Positions 33,423 through 43,033 of a stretch of DNA of 64,000 nt are shown here, piece by piece. The number at the start of each line of letters is the position of its first letter. Position 1 is the first letter of the stretch. This DNA is from Flammeovirgaceae bacterium (GTDB lineage Bacteria > Bacteroidota > Bacteroidia > Cytophagales > Cyclobacteriaceae): NCBI GenBank assembly GCA_020635915.1, contig JACJYU010000001.1, positions 372,001 to 436,000 on the forward strand, written 5' to 3'. A program made the position numbers and the translations under genes. A model generated the notes under the pieces. That model was not told the DNA's origin, did not search any database, and was given only the letters and a program-made list of their open reading frames with translations.

Positions 33423-35549
33423 CTAATTTACTTTTATCCAACCGTTCTCCTTCAAACTTTGCAAACAAGCAAAGCTGGCACGCGTGGTATTAATGATCGA
33501 TTCAAAAGGAATGAGAGCCGGTTTGCCCTGCTTTACGCGCTCTATTAATTTTTGGAACTGGGCCTTGTGCCCCTTGTCGATGGTTGACTTTATGGTTTTG
33601 AAGTTATTGGCGCCATGGCCTTTTGTTTCTTTCCAGTTGTCGATGATGAAGGAACGCTCCCCGGAGTGGACCTCCACCCGCTCCTTGGGGTAGGATTTGC
33701 TTCCATTGGCAAAGTAGTTGACCACGGCATTGGAGCCATTGGCCAGCCGCGCCAATATACTGGCATTGTCGGTATTTTCTTCCGGAGCATGGCCCATTGC
33801 ATTCATGCACACCGCCACGATGGGACTGTCCGCCAAGTAGGCACACAAATCCAAAAAATGACAGGCCTCTCCGATGATCCTTCCCCCACCTACTTTCATG
33901 TCCTGCACCCAGCTATTGGACGGGATAAATCCCGCATTCATTGTCATGACCATGTTGATGGGGCCACCACCCAGTGCTTTTTTTACTGCTTCGCTGTGCG
34001 GGGAAAACCTGCGGTTGAACCCTACATTCAGCGTGCATTCGTTAGCACTTTTATACGCTGTGATAATTCCCTTCAACTCCTCTTCATTGAGTGCCAGCGG
34101 TTTTTCCACAAACACATGTTTTCCCGCTTTCAACGCATCCACCACCTGTGCCGCATGGAGGTTGTGCCGGGTGGTGATGGCCACCAGGCCGATATCCCCA
34201 TCGGAGAGGATGTCGTGGTAGTTGGTCGTGCTATTGGCAATTGCATATTTTTTTGCCAGGGCCGTGCCGGTTATCCCGTTGGCACTGGCGATGGTTTTTA
34301 TGGCCGCCCCCGAACCCTTCAAGGCCGGCAGCAGGGTCATTTTAGTAAAATTCCCAGCCCCCATGATGCCCACCACCCCTTTTTGGGCCGCGAACGACCG
34401 GGGGGCCACCTTGACCAGGTGGCCGGGGCCGGGCACTTCGTTGCCCCCTTCCGGGTAGACCAGCAATGAGGCGATGGACGAGGTTTTTTCCATGGCCCCA
34501 TATATTTTGGCAAAACCGGCCAGAGGCACGCGTTGTGTGATCAATGGTTTTACCCTGAGCTGGCCGGCAGCCATGGCCTGTAGCACCGCCTCGAAATTCC
34601 TTTTTTCCGTCCACCGCACGTACGGCAAGGGATAGTCGTTGCCCTTTTGTTCGTAGTCATCGTCATAGCGTCCGGGGCCATAGGAACAGCTCACCTGAAA
34701 TTGCAATTCCTTTTCATAAAACTCTGCCCGATTGATTTCCAGACCCACGACACCGATCAATATGATGCGGCCCCGTTTTCTGCTCATGCGTGCCGCTTGG
34801 GAAATGATCTCGTTGCTTTTCGAGGAGGCGGTGATCAATACTGCATCCGCACCCACGCTTGCGGTAGCGTCCGTAACAAATTTTACCACATCGCCAACGC
34901 TGGTATTATACGTATCAATTCCAAAAGAAGCAGCCAGCGTTAATTTGTTTTCATCCAGGTCAACCCCTATTACTTTACATCCATTGGCTTTTAACAATTG
35001 GGCAGTGACTAACCCAATAAGACCCAACCCAATGACCACCGCTGTTTCCCCCAGCGTAGGTTTTGCCAACCGAATGCCCTGCAAACCAATAGCGCTGATG
35101 ACCGTAAAAGCACCTTCCTCATTGGAAACATTATTTGGAATAACTGCCACCAGATTCTGAGGCACACACACATATTCCGCATGCGGGCCGTTGCTAGCGA
35201 CACGATCCCCCACCTGGATTCCACGCACACCTTCCCCTACCTGCACCACAACGCCAGCATTACAATACCCCATTGGCAAAGGCTGGTCCAACTTATTGAA
35301 GACCGCTTCTATGGTGGGCATTACCCCATCCGTTTTAATTTTATCCATCACCATCTTCACCCGCTCCGGTTGCTGTCTTGCTTTTTGTATCAGGTTGGCC
35401 TGTCCAAACTCCACCAACATCTTTTCCGTTCCCAAAGAGACCAGGGAATGGGTAGTGCGTATCAACACAGATCCTTTACGCACTGTTGGCACGGGAATTT
35501 CTTCCAGGATTGTCTCTCCTGTTTTTAGGTTTTGGATGAGTTGCTTCAT
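33423..35549 (-). CDS. Bi-domain oxidoreductase: MDR dehydrogenase fused to Gfo/Idh/MocA
   Basis: The 708-residue fusion has an N-terminal medium-chain dehydrogenase half (GYCNAGVVVQVGEGVRGIQ, AVVIGLGLIGLVTAQLLKA as the NAD loop). Around residue 385 a second half begins, with VGIMGAGNFTKMTLLPALKG (Rossmann), GKHVFVEKPLALNEEEL (the EKP motif) and a GFNRRFSPHSEAVKK-type C-terminal domain. The family is common in glycan clusters next to heparinase-like genes; it likely oxidises or reduces a nucleotide sugar or polymer sugar. The ATG overlaps the FkbM gene stop by 4 nt. This gene marks the left edge of the AT-rich interior. Confidence 0.87.
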   Translation of the reverse strand: MKQLIQNLKTGETILEEIPVPTVRKGSVLIRTTHSLVSLGTEKMLVEFGQANLIQKARQQPERVKMVMDKIKTDGVMPTIEAVFNKLDQPLPMGYCNAGVVVQVGEGVRGIQVGDRVASNGPHAEYVCVPQNLVAVIPNNVSNEEGAFTVISAIGLQGIRLAKPTLGETAVVIGLGLIGLVTAQLLKANGCKVIGVDLDENKLTLAASFGIDTYNTSVGDVVKFVTDATASVGADAVLITASSKSNEIISQAARMSRKRGRIILIGVVGLEINRAEFYEKELQFQVSCSYGPGRYDDDYEQKGNDYPLPYVRWTEKRNFEAVLQAMAAGQLRVKPLITQRVPLAGFAKIYGAMEKTSSIASLLVYPEGGNEVPGPGHLVKVAPRSFAAQKGVVGIMGAGNFTKMTLLPALKGSGAAIKTIASANGITGTALAKKYAIANSTTNYHDILSDGDIGLVAITTRHNLHAAQVVDALKAGKHVFVEKPLALNEEELKGIITAYKSANECTLNVGFNRRFSPHSEAVKKALGGGPINMVMTMNAGFIPSNSWVQDMKVGGGRIIGEACHFLDLCAYLADSPIVAVCMNAMGHAPEENTDNASILARLANGSNAVVNYFANGSKSYPKERVEVHSGERSFIIDNWKETKGHGANNFKTIKSTIDKGHKAQFQKLIERVKQGKPALIPFESIINTTRASFACLQSLKENGWIKVN

Positions 35550-36280
35550 TTTTTAATTGGCAGTGCAATCACAAATTGATTAGGTAGTCTATCCCACTCA
35601 ACAGGAAGGTCATTAGTAGTAATGAAAGTATATCCTTGTAGTGATTTAATTGCTAATATTTCTTCTTGATTATGAATTTCAAACAGAATAAATGGTTTAT
35701 AATTTTTAATTACATACTTCATTCCCTCCAGAACCTTCGCTCCAAATCCTTCCACGTCTATCTTTACTACATCAACCCGCTTAAAATTTCCATCTCGAAT
35801 AAATTCATCGAGGGATATCACGTCCACTTCTGTCGTCCCTAACTCAGAAATACTGCCCATAGAAGATGTCAATCCCTCTTTAAACATAAGCTTTGCCTTC
35901 TTGGCTCCGAGGGCTAAATTGTAAGGCTCAATATTCTCAACCGAATTCAGTTCAATGGTTCTTTTAATAAATACAAAGTTATTTTGCTCAGGCTCGAAGG
36001 TGACTACTTTTTCGCACAATTGTGAAGCAAACAGAGCCACATATCCAGCATGGCCACCCACATCAATAAATACCGATTGAGGAGATAAAAATTTCGATAG
36101 TTGAGCAAGTAAGTCAACTTCGTAATTTCCATTTGAATACGCAATACCAAACCGCTTGGATTCAATCCACTTAAATCCATTCAAAATATCAGGTTTCCTT
36201 ATTATAGTAATTCTTCCTTCTACAAATTTGTAATAAAGATTTCTGAATAGTTTCTTAAGAAAGATTGTTAATCCATTCAC
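35546..36280 (-). CDS. FkbM family methyltransferase
   Basis: This 244-residue SAM-dependent methyltransferase has the SAM loop VFIDVGGHAGYVALFAS near residue 71, the acidic strand VVTFEPEQNNF, and the FkbM-specific VDVVKIDVEGFGAKVLEGMK plus FILFEIHNQEE. It probably O-methylates a sugar hydroxyl of the glycan. The start is GTG at 36280. Base composition drops sharply from the gene downstream (60-nt samples: 47% GC at 35461-35520 against 32% at 35521-35580), suggesting acquired DNA. Confidence 0.87.
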   Translation of the reverse strand: MNGLTIFLKKLFRNLYYKFVEGRITIIRKPDILNGFKWIESKRFGIAYSNGNYEVDLLAQLSKFLSPQSVFIDVGGHAGYVALFASQLCEKVVTFEPEQNNFVFIKRTIELNSVENIEPYNLALGAKKAKLMFKEGLTSSMGSISELGTTEVDVISLDEFIRDGNFKRVDVVKIDVEGFGAKVLEGMKYVIKNYKPFILFEIHNQEEILAIKSLQGYTFITTNDLPVEWDRLPNQFVIALPIKK

Positions 36281-36285
36281 AGTTG

Positions 36286-36975
36286 CTAGTTTTTACTCGC
36301 CATAATGACAATAAAAGGACACCGCCTATTTTCATTTAACCAAAAAAACATCGTAGAATAGAACGGTACAGTCCCCTGGAAATAAACTTCTTTAATAGTA
36401 TAACCAATTGATTCAAGAATATTAAAGCAGTCATTTTTTGTCCAAGAATTCAATATTAGTTTTCTGTAGGCAGGAATACCAAAAAGCTTAAAAGCGCTTG
36501 ACTCTAAAAGCCTGAACCAGCTATCCCTATTTGGAATAGAAAATACCAAATGTCCATTTGGTTTGAGTGATGAATAAGCAGAAGACAATACCTCTTCCGC
36601 TCCATCTATATATTCCAGTACACTCGATGAAAGAATCAGATCAAACTTTACATCTTTTAAGCTCAACCAAAACTTTTCATTGATTTCCAATTTTTTAAAA
36701 TCAATTTTATCCATAAGTTCAAGCCCTACTGTAACTTTAGCAAGATCGATCATTCCTTTTGAGCCATCAACAGCAACCACTTTATCAGATACTTTTGCAA
36801 GCTCCTTCGTCATCCATCCAGGGCCGCAACCCAAATCCAACGAAACTTCCAAATCTTTAAAGCTATTGATTATCTTCTGCCAGAAAATCAATCTAGACCG
36901 AAAACTTTCCTTGTCCAAGTACTTACTTTTAAAAGTATGTGCCTCATGCTCATGGTAGTCTATTGCATTATTCAT
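36286..36975 (-). CDS. Class I SAM-dependent methyltransferase
   Basis: The 229-residue protein has SLDLGCGPGWMTKELAKVSDKVVAVDG around residue 42, that is motif I with the following acidic strand, then DLILSSSVLEYIDGAEEVLS and LVFSIPNRDSWFRLLES. It is a Methyltransf_11-type enzyme. Substrate unknown, presumably a sugar or lipid-linked intermediate of the cluster. It lies 5 nt upstream of the FkbM gene and 3 nt after the glycosyltransferase stop, in AT-rich sequence. Confidence 0.85.
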   Translation of the reverse strand: MNNAIDYHEHEAHTFKSKYLDKESFRSRLIFWQKIINSFKDLEVSLDLGCGPGWMTKELAKVSDKVVAVDGSKGMIDLAKVTVGLELMDKIDFKKLEINEKFWLSLKDVKFDLILSSSVLEYIDGAEEVLSSAYSSLKPNGHLVFSIPNRDSWFRLLESSAFKLFGIPAYRKLILNSWTKNDCFNILESIGYTIKEVYFQGTVPFYSTMFFWLNENRRCPFIVIMASKN

Positions 36976-36978
36976 TAT

Positions 36979-38064
36979 TTACTGTTTTGCGCATTGATTA
37001 ATAAAATCAAATGTTCGTTCCGAAGTATTCTTCCAAGTGAAACTCGTTACGTAATTCAATCCCTTCCTGGACAATTCCAGAAGTACACCCTTATTCATTA
37101 GCATAAATAGAATTTTTTCCCTGGTTTCATCTATTGATTCTGGATTAAAATACATGGCATTGTCCTTTAGTGTTTCAGGCATTGAGCTCCTATTAGAGCA
37201 AAGAATTGGAAGACCGCAAGCCATAGCTTCCAGTAAAACCATTCCAAATGTTTCACAAGTCGAACAAAGAATAAAACAATCGTACGAAGAGTACAATTCT
37301 GGCAAAGCTTGATACCTAATTTCTCCTTTATAGTTAATTCCTTCTCCAAGAAATGGAATTAGTCGTTTTAGAGATGGGGCGTACGCATTACCCACAAAAT
37401 CAATTGATACGTTGTGCCCTGCATCCCGCAATTCGCGTATGGCTTTAGCCGCAACCCATTGATGTTTATACTCGTCAATTGTCGACACATAAACAAAACG
37501 AAACACCCCTCCATCAAAGTCGCTTAATTTTTCAAATGGTCTAAATATTTTAGAGATACCATGAGGTATAAAAGCTTTGTGCTCAATCCTTCTTTGAAGC
37601 GATAGTGGTAATCTTGACCAACTATATTGGTTAAGAAAAATAACGCCAATGGCATTCCTATATGCTTTCCTTTGGAGAAAGCGTAATAGAAGTAAGCGAA
37701 TCCATGTAATTGAAAAGAAATAACGTTCTATCTCCCTACTTTCCAGCGGTAGCAAATTTTGGCACATCGTAACGTAATTGCCAGGGGCACTACCCGTACC
37801 GGGAACAAACCAAATACTATTTTTAACCGATCTGCGAGCAACAATTTTCCACAGCAATCTTCCAAAATAGCCATAACCAAATAATGCAGGTGTCACTTTT
37901 ACAAGCCATGATTTCGGTGGTATTTCCTTCATCACCACCACATGGCCATAAACTATTACCTTGTCAAAACCATGGCTGGCTGGCTCTGCATGCTTTAACA
38001 ACTCTACCAGATGAGTTTTTCCACCGCCAGCAAGAATATTGGAAGCATCAATTAGTAGTATCAA
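36979..38064 (-). CDS. Glycosyltransferase family 4
   Basis: The 361-residue GT-B protein has N-terminal DASNILAGGGKTHLVELLKH and FIPHGISKIFRPF at the domain junction. The C-terminal nucleotide-sugar site is FRFVYVSTIDEYKHQWVAAKA, then FILCSTCETFGMVLLEAMACGLP with the EX7E-type motif and STMPE-like NRSSMPETL. The first codon in frame is TTG (38064), 7 nt after the deacetylase stop; no ATG is close. Donor and acceptor cannot be read. Confidence 0.86.
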   Translation of the reverse strand: MILLIDASNILAGGGKTHLVELLKHAEPASHGFDKVIVYGHVVVMKEIPPKSWLVKVTPALFGYGYFGRLLWKIVARRSVKNSIWFVPGTGSAPGNYVTMCQNLLPLESREIERYFFSITWIRLLLLRFLQRKAYRNAIGVIFLNQYSWSRLPLSLQRRIEHKAFIPHGISKIFRPFEKLSDFDGGVFRFVYVSTIDEYKHQWVAAKAIRELRDAGHNVSIDFVGNAYAPSLKRLIPFLGEGINYKGEIRYQALPELYSSYDCFILCSTCETFGMVLLEAMACGLPILCSNRSSMPETLKDNAMYFNPESIDETREKILFMLMNKGVLLELSRKGLNYVTSFTWKNTSERTFDFINQCAKQ

Positions 38065-38071
38065 TTGTGAG

Positions 38072-38860
38072 TTAATTTCTATTGGATAAAAAATACCTTA
38101 TATGAGATACGGGCCAATTACCCTCAAAGTGCCTTCGGTTAATTACCCTCCCATTGAATGACCATAAACCATCACGCTTTATACTGGAATAGATATATGA
38201 ATAATTCTGCATTGCTAAATCCAATGCCTCATTGCTCAAATCATTGTTTCCTCCAAACGGATACGCAAAATGGATACACTTATCTTGTGTAATCTTTTCA
38301 ATTTCAATTTTAGAGTTAACGATTTCGTTCAGTAGCACATCCTCATCCTCGATATTAAGTCTTTGATGGGATGTTGAATGAGACCCAATAACATGTCCCT
38401 GTTGATGAAGTGCGGCCACCATTTCCCTTGTCATAAACGTTTTATCAATAGTTGTCTTATAGTTTTTTTGTAACACATAACGCGTAGCCCCTTTTTCCAT
38501 TCCCAGAAATGAGGGATTGATAAAGAAAATTGCCTTAATTTTTAACCGGGCCAGCACCGGGGCTATCACTGTGTACACATCACGATAACCATCATCAAAT
38601 GTCAGGCAAATCAGGGCCTCTGTTGTTTGATGAAGATTCGATAGCGCTTCATCCGGATTAACGAGGCGATTATTTTTTGATAGTGTAGTTAACAGACGGT
38701 AAAATATTTCCTGTTGTTTTTCATCCGAATCGCAAGTTGGCAAAACGTAATGGCCATTCAGAAAATGTGTTCGCAAAGAAGGAGCAGCACCCCTCCCCAT
38801 AACTTTAAGGTATGTATCCCTTAAAATCCCCTTAACCCCACTTACATTAAAAAGTGTCAA
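38072..38860 (-). CDS. Polysaccharide deacetylase (NodB homology)
   Basis: This 262-residue protein carries the NodB motifs: LICLTFDDGYRDVYTVIAP (catalytic base and metal Asp), VIGSHSTSHQRLN (metal His pair) and HFAYPFGGNND. It lacks a signal peptide, so it probably de-N-acetylates a nucleotide- or lipid-linked sugar in the cytoplasm, or acts on glycan at the membrane. The start is uncertain: the listed TTG overlaps the acetyltransferase gene by 14 nt. Confidence 0.85.
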   Translation of the reverse strand: MTLFNVSGVKGILRDTYLKVMGRGAAPSLRTHFLNGHYVLPTCDSDEKQQEIFYRLLTTLSKNNRLVNPDEALSNLHQTTEALICLTFDDGYRDVYTVIAPVLARLKIKAIFFINPSFLGMEKGATRYVLQKNYKTTIDKTFMTREMVAALHQQGHVIGSHSTSHQRLNIEDEDVLLNEIVNSKIEIEKITQDKCIHFAYPFGGNNDLSNEALDLAMQNYSYIYSSIKRDGLWSFNGRVINRRHFEGNWPVSHIRYFLSNRN

Positions 38861-39779
38861 AATCGAAATAGGTGTATTTTAACGGGGCCAAATCGATCCC
38901 CTTCTGAAAATTCAAGTATCCAATTGCCAGCCCGGGTTTGGGCACAAGCTTTGTCCTTAATACTTTGCCCAGCATAGTTCCTGGTGAGCAATAAAAGCTG
39001 ATCCGGGGCATCCCTAAAAAAAAGGCCAACCATTTCAAATGTGTGAATGCTTTATCGAATTTATTTTTATTGGAAAGGTCAATATCACCAATACGCAATG
39101 AAACACCGGTTTTCAGAATTACGGAGGTGCCCCCCACCCTGAGGCACACATTGTCCGGATTCCGGAGTTTGTACTCCCAGAAATCTGCCGACCTTGCAAT
39201 CCCAGTTGTGGAATTTCTTAGTACCAGACTTTCAAACCGTTTCCCCGATGGGTAAAAAGAAAGAATAAATCTTACCCAACCATGATATAGAAATCTCAAG
39301 TACTTTACTTTCAAAAAAGTGGATAAGGGTAACGTATAAACCCAGGCAGTATAATTTTCAATATTCTCATGGTGCTGCCACCTTAGTTTCCTTACAAAAC
39401 CCGGATAAGAGCTCTCTGATGGAAAGCCAAAAACTCCTGATATGCCCAGCTGAACACAAAGTTCATAGGTTTGCTTTGCCAGTTTCACAAACAATCCCTT
39501 TCCCTGATGGTTGGGATGCGTCATCGTGTCGCCCGATTGCACAATAACATGATGCTTACCTTCTATTATGGCTTCCATTGGGAAGACACCGTAATACGCA
39601 GCAGGTTGTCGATCAGGTGTATAATAGGCTATGTAGCCCAAATAAGAAAGGCCTAAAAATCCGGTTTCATATTTAGCCTTTAACTCCGCAATGGTTACAT
39701 TACGCTTAAAAGCACCCTTAAAAACCGGGATTAAATCCTGTAATCGTTCCCTTGATATTCTTTCAATATTGTATTCCAT
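38847..39779 (-). CDS. GNAT family N-acetyltransferase
   Basis: The 310-residue protein contains a GNAT core: GYIAYYTPDRQPAAYYGVFP, then VQSGDTMTHPNHQGKGLFVKLAKQ, which holds the acetyl-CoA pyrophosphate loop (HQGKG). The second half (GWVRFILSFYPSGKRF onward) is longer than in minimal GNATs and resembles sugar-modifying acetyltransferases of polysaccharide loci. It is probably cytoplasmic. It is paired with a deacetylase, so the two may set acetylation of an amino sugar (inference). The start is ATG at 39779. Confidence 0.8.
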   Translation of the reverse strand: MEYNIERISRERLQDLIPVFKGAFKRNVTIAELKAKYETGFLGLSYLGYIAYYTPDRQPAAYYGVFPMEAIIEGKHHVIVQSGDTMTHPNHQGKGLFVKLAKQTYELCVQLGISGVFGFPSESSYPGFVRKLRWQHHENIENYTAWVYTLPLSTFLKVKYLRFLYHGWVRFILSFYPSGKRFESLVLRNSTTGIARSADFWEYKLRNPDNVCLRVGGTSVILKTGVSLRIGDIDLSNKNKFDKAFTHLKWLAFFLGMPRISFYCSPGTMLGKVLRTKLVPKPGLAIGYLNFQKGIDLAPLKYTYFDFDTF

Positions 39780-39842
39780 GAATTAATCACCCGCCATTTG
39801 AAACCTCGTGAAAGCGCATAAAAATATGGCCCTACCTAAGGC

Positions 39843-40898
39843 TTATATATCCTTGAACCCAGCCAACGACATGAGTGAATGGCTCCAGATGGCAGGTGAA
39901 TTCTTGGTGGACAATTCCCGGCTTCTCTCCCCCATATTAACCAACTCCTCGTTGCTCAATTCCATCATCTTCCCCAATCCTGAAGATAAACCCTGCTCAT
40001 CCTTAGGGTTAATATAATACCCGTTATATCCATCCACCAAAAAATCTTCTGCACTCCCACATGCACTGCTTAGCAATAGCGGGACACCGGCAGCAGCCAT
40101 TTCATGAACCACCAACCCCCACGGTTCTGCGAGACTGGGAAGACAGAAAAATGATACTTCTTGAGCAAGAAGTGCGATCTCTTGTTGATTGAGAAACCCT
40201 TTGTATTGGATACGGGGCGAGATCGGGAGGGAATCTTGCATGGGCCCTGTACCCACCACAATTAATTTCCAATCAGTAAATTTCACCTCCTCGGACAACT
40301 TGAGAAAACATGTCACGAGCGAATCAATTCCTTTTATTGGTGTAAGTCTGCCGATAAACAATATTTCCTTGCGAAATGGAACCTTTCTTTCTTGCCAAAA
40401 ACATGCTGTATCAGCAGTATAAGCACCCGTTCTGATCTGGGAAGGGGTAAACCCGAGCTTTCGAGCAAATTGGTATTGACTTTTGCCAGGCACAAAGGCC
40501 CCAGAAAAGAAAAAACGATGTAAAACTTTTGCTGCTATTGAAAATAGTATTTGGCGAAAGGACCTTTCCCATTTATTGTCCATCCCTACTATAACCGGGA
40601 TACCGGATAAACGAGCGGTGAATGCCAGCCTCAGGTACAATTTATCCCTCCAACCCGAAACAAAAATAAAATCAGGGTCAATCAAATCGATTAATTGCTT
40701 TAATGACTTGTGGTTTGATGCCGAACGGGGAATAAATTTTATTCCAGCAACTTCTTTTGGCACATAAGGTGAAACTTTCCTAAAATCCCAATATACAACG
40801 TGCACCGTAGCGCCTGTAATCCATGATAAGGAGTTAAAGGCTGCCAAATTGTATGGCATAAACTCCGTATACAATACGAGTACCTGATCAATTACCAT
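39843..40898 (-). CDS. Glycosyltransferase family 4
   Basis: The 351-residue GT-B protein has FVSGWRDKLYLRLAFTARLSG in the acceptor half. The donor half shows KEILFIGRLTPIKGIDSLV, WKLIVVGTGPMQDSL, and FFCLPSLAEPWGLVVHEMAAAGVPLL with the E-x7-E pattern, then GYYINPKDEQGLSSGL. It adds one sugar of the repeat unit on the cytoplasmic side. It overlaps the upstream glycosyltransferase by 11 nt. Confidence 0.87.
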   Translation of the reverse strand: MVIDQVLVLYTEFMPYNLAAFNSLSWITGATVHVVYWDFRKVSPYVPKEVAGIKFIPRSASNHKSLKQLIDLIDPDFIFVSGWRDKLYLRLAFTARLSGIPVIVGMDNKWERSFRQILFSIAAKVLHRFFFSGAFVPGKSQYQFARKLGFTPSQIRTGAYTADTACFWQERKVPFRKEILFIGRLTPIKGIDSLVTCFLKLSEEVKFTDWKLIVVGTGPMQDSLPISPRIQYKGFLNQQEIALLAQEVSFFCLPSLAEPWGLVVHEMAAAGVPLLLSSACGSAEDFLVDGYNGYYINPKDEQGLSSGLGKMMELSNEELVNMGERSRELSTKNSPAIWSHSLMSLAGFKDI

Positions 40899-41871
40899 TC
40901 ATTTGATTATACAGGTTAAAATAACGTTGTGCAATAATATCTACCGAAAAATATTTTACGTTTATATACCCCTTGTTAATCAACCCTTCCCTAAATTCAG
41001 TATCCGCGCAAATCCTAAGAATAGCAGCCCTAATTTCCTCTACCGATAACGGACTCACCATTACGGCCGAACCAGGCTCTATCAATACTTCAGGCATGCT
41101 GGCCACATTTCCAGTAATAACAGGACGGCCTGTTGCCTGTGCCTCAATGATCGGTAAGCCAAAACCTTCATAAGTAGAGGCAAAGAAAACCATATCACAA
41201 TCCCGATACGCCTGCACTACTTCTTTTATTGTCAAACCATACCGAAATTCATGAACAATGTTACTCCCTAACAACAAATTCCTTAGGGCCTGTTCAGGCT
41301 TCCTTACCAATAATAACTTACACTTAATACCCTTTATCGCAGCAATCAAAGATTCTATGTTTTTGTTCCTGCCTCCTCCAATCTGCAAAATAACTGGAAT
41401 ATCTTTATCAAAAGGCCTGTAACTTTTTTGAAAAGCCCTACTTACTGGATTAGGAATCACCGTGATTTTTTCCGGTTTGATTGAAAAATTTGACAAAATT
41501 TGCTGTTTTGTATACTCCGAAATAGTGGTGATATGTATCTTTTTTATAGGAGGAATATTCCAAAACATAGATTTGTATAATTTTCTTTTAAATCCCGTTA
41601 AAGTATTCGTCAGATGACCAATATCATGAACGGTCAAGATTGTTTTTTTTGAAGGCAACCCCAATGCCAAATAATTCTCCGCCCCTGTAATGTGATGGAT
41701 GTCCGCCTGTTTTCGCATTACCCTAAAAATAGAATACCAATCGAACGGTTTACTGGCATAAAAAACTGATGTGTCCAATTTATCCGCAAGCGCTTCAACA
41801 ATCGGATCAAACACATTCTCAATACTATAATTACCAGGTCGCTGACACCTAAAATAGTAGTAAACTTTCAT
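40888..41871 (-). CDS. Glycosyltransferase family 4
   Basis: The 327-residue protein has TILTVHDIGHLTNTLTGFKRK in the N-terminal half and a typical donor half: PVILQIGGGRNKNIESLIAAI, MVFFASTYEGFGLPIIEAQATGRPVITG (EGFGLPIIEAQ is the E-x7-E motif) and NVASMPEVLIEPGSAVMVSP. The form resembles mannosyltransferases of the WbaZ group, but the sugar cannot be fixed. Soluble or membrane-associated. Confidence 0.87.
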   Translation of the reverse strand: MKVYYYFRCQRPGNYSIENVFDPIVEALADKLDTSVFYASKPFDWYSIFRVMRKQADIHHITGAENYLALGLPSKKTILTVHDIGHLTNTLTGFKRKLYKSMFWNIPPIKKIHITTISEYTKQQILSNFSIKPEKITVIPNPVSRAFQKSYRPFDKDIPVILQIGGGRNKNIESLIAAIKGIKCKLLLVRKPEQALRNLLLGSNIVHEFRYGLTIKEVVQAYRDCDMVFFASTYEGFGLPIIEAQATGRPVITGNVASMPEVLIEPGSAVMVSPLSVEEIRAAILRICADTEFREGLINKGYINVKYFSVDIIAQRYFNLYNQMNGN

Positions 41872-41912
41872 TTCAAAAATGCCACAGTATCAAAGCAACA
41901 TCCATAATACTA

Positions 41913-42968
41913 TTAAATCAAACCGCGTTTGGTAAGAACGGATAAGAGCATTTGCGCTGTATTATCAAGGCTATATGCGTTCAGGGCTTTCTCATAACCT
42001 TTCTTTTGTATGCGCAAACGTTCTGACTCATGGTTAAGGTAAAAATCAACTTTTTCAATCATTTCACCTGCCGAAGAAAAGCAGGCAACTTCCTCATTTT
42101 CCTCAAAATATTGAAGTACCTCGTCCGTTCGTTCATGCAACATAAATCCCCCACTTCCAGGAATATGAAATGTACGAGAGGTAATATTGTCACCACTGGA
42201 GGCGCCCTTAACCTGTTCGGACAACAAGGCGATATTTATCCTTGAAGAATTAATCCCCAACGCATAGAGGTCCCCCATGATCGGTAGCCCCTGAATCGAT
42301 TTTCCTATAGTTCCTTGGCACTTATCACGCCACCCATTTCCCCAAATTTTTAATGATATCCCGGGAGACCTCTCCGCAAGTTGAGAAAGGTAATCATACT
42401 TATGGGGCGTGTAACCACCAATAAATGATGCATCACAGGCAAACTTCTCAACTCCATCTTGTTTAATAATACGATGAACCATGGGATCGAAGCCATGTGG
42501 AATAAAAGAAATTTTATGATTCCCAATTTCAAAATTCAACTTCAAATCATCAGCACCAAATGATTTTGTTGTGAATATATGATCATAGTGTATCAAACAA
42601 TCCGGTATAAAATTTCCATGTGCCATAAAACTCACGTCTGGAAAAAAATTAACAACCGGGATACCCAGATTTTTCCAATACACAATGGTTTCCGGCTTGA
42701 CAAAGGCACCCTTATAGACAAGCACAAGATCGGGTTGAAAAACGGTAGTTTCAGACATTAGCCGATAATTGAAATCCACAATTTGAAAAGGACGTATAGC
42801 TCTGTTAAAAAGTTTAGCCTGAAAAGCCGTTGCCGCAAGGCTGATATAACGAAGTTCATTGACAATATTGGTAATGCAACCTATTCTGGATAAAGCATAG
42901 AACAATCCCGATGAATTACTGCCCTTCCACTCTTCCCCTATACAAAGAATTTTTGGTTTGCCCTCCAT
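41913..42968 (-). CDS. CgeB-like glycosyltransferase family 1 protein
   Basis: This 351-residue protein differs from its GT4 neighbours: KILCIGEEWKGSNSSGLFYAL opens it, PDLVLVYKGAFVKPETIVYWK and VVNFFPDVSFMAHGNF follow, and the C-terminal part has GNGWRDKCQGTIGKSIQ and SSGDNITSRTFHIPGSGGFML followed by ACFSSAGEMIEKVDFYL. The TSRTFHIPGSGGFML block is the CgeB/Glyco_trans_1_2 hallmark. It probably adds a sugar of the repeat unit. AT-rich region. Confidence 0.82.
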   Translation of the reverse strand: MEGKPKILCIGEEWKGSNSSGLFYALSRIGCITNIVNELRYISLAATAFQAKLFNRAIRPFQIVDFNYRLMSETTVFQPDLVLVYKGAFVKPETIVYWKNLGIPVVNFFPDVSFMAHGNFIPDCLIHYDHIFTTKSFGADDLKLNFEIGNHKISFIPHGFDPMVHRIIKQDGVEKFACDASFIGGYTPHKYDYLSQLAERSPGISLKIWGNGWRDKCQGTIGKSIQGLPIMGDLYALGINSSRINIALLSEQVKGASSGDNITSRTFHIPGSGGFMLHERTDEVLQYFEENEEVACFSSAGEMIEKVDFYLNHESERLRIQKKGYEKALNAYSLDNTAQMLLSVLTKRGLI

Positions 42969-43033
42969 CAGGGTTCTTATTTAATTAATTTATTGAATTA
43001 ATTTTTCGATGATACCATTAAATATCCATCCCT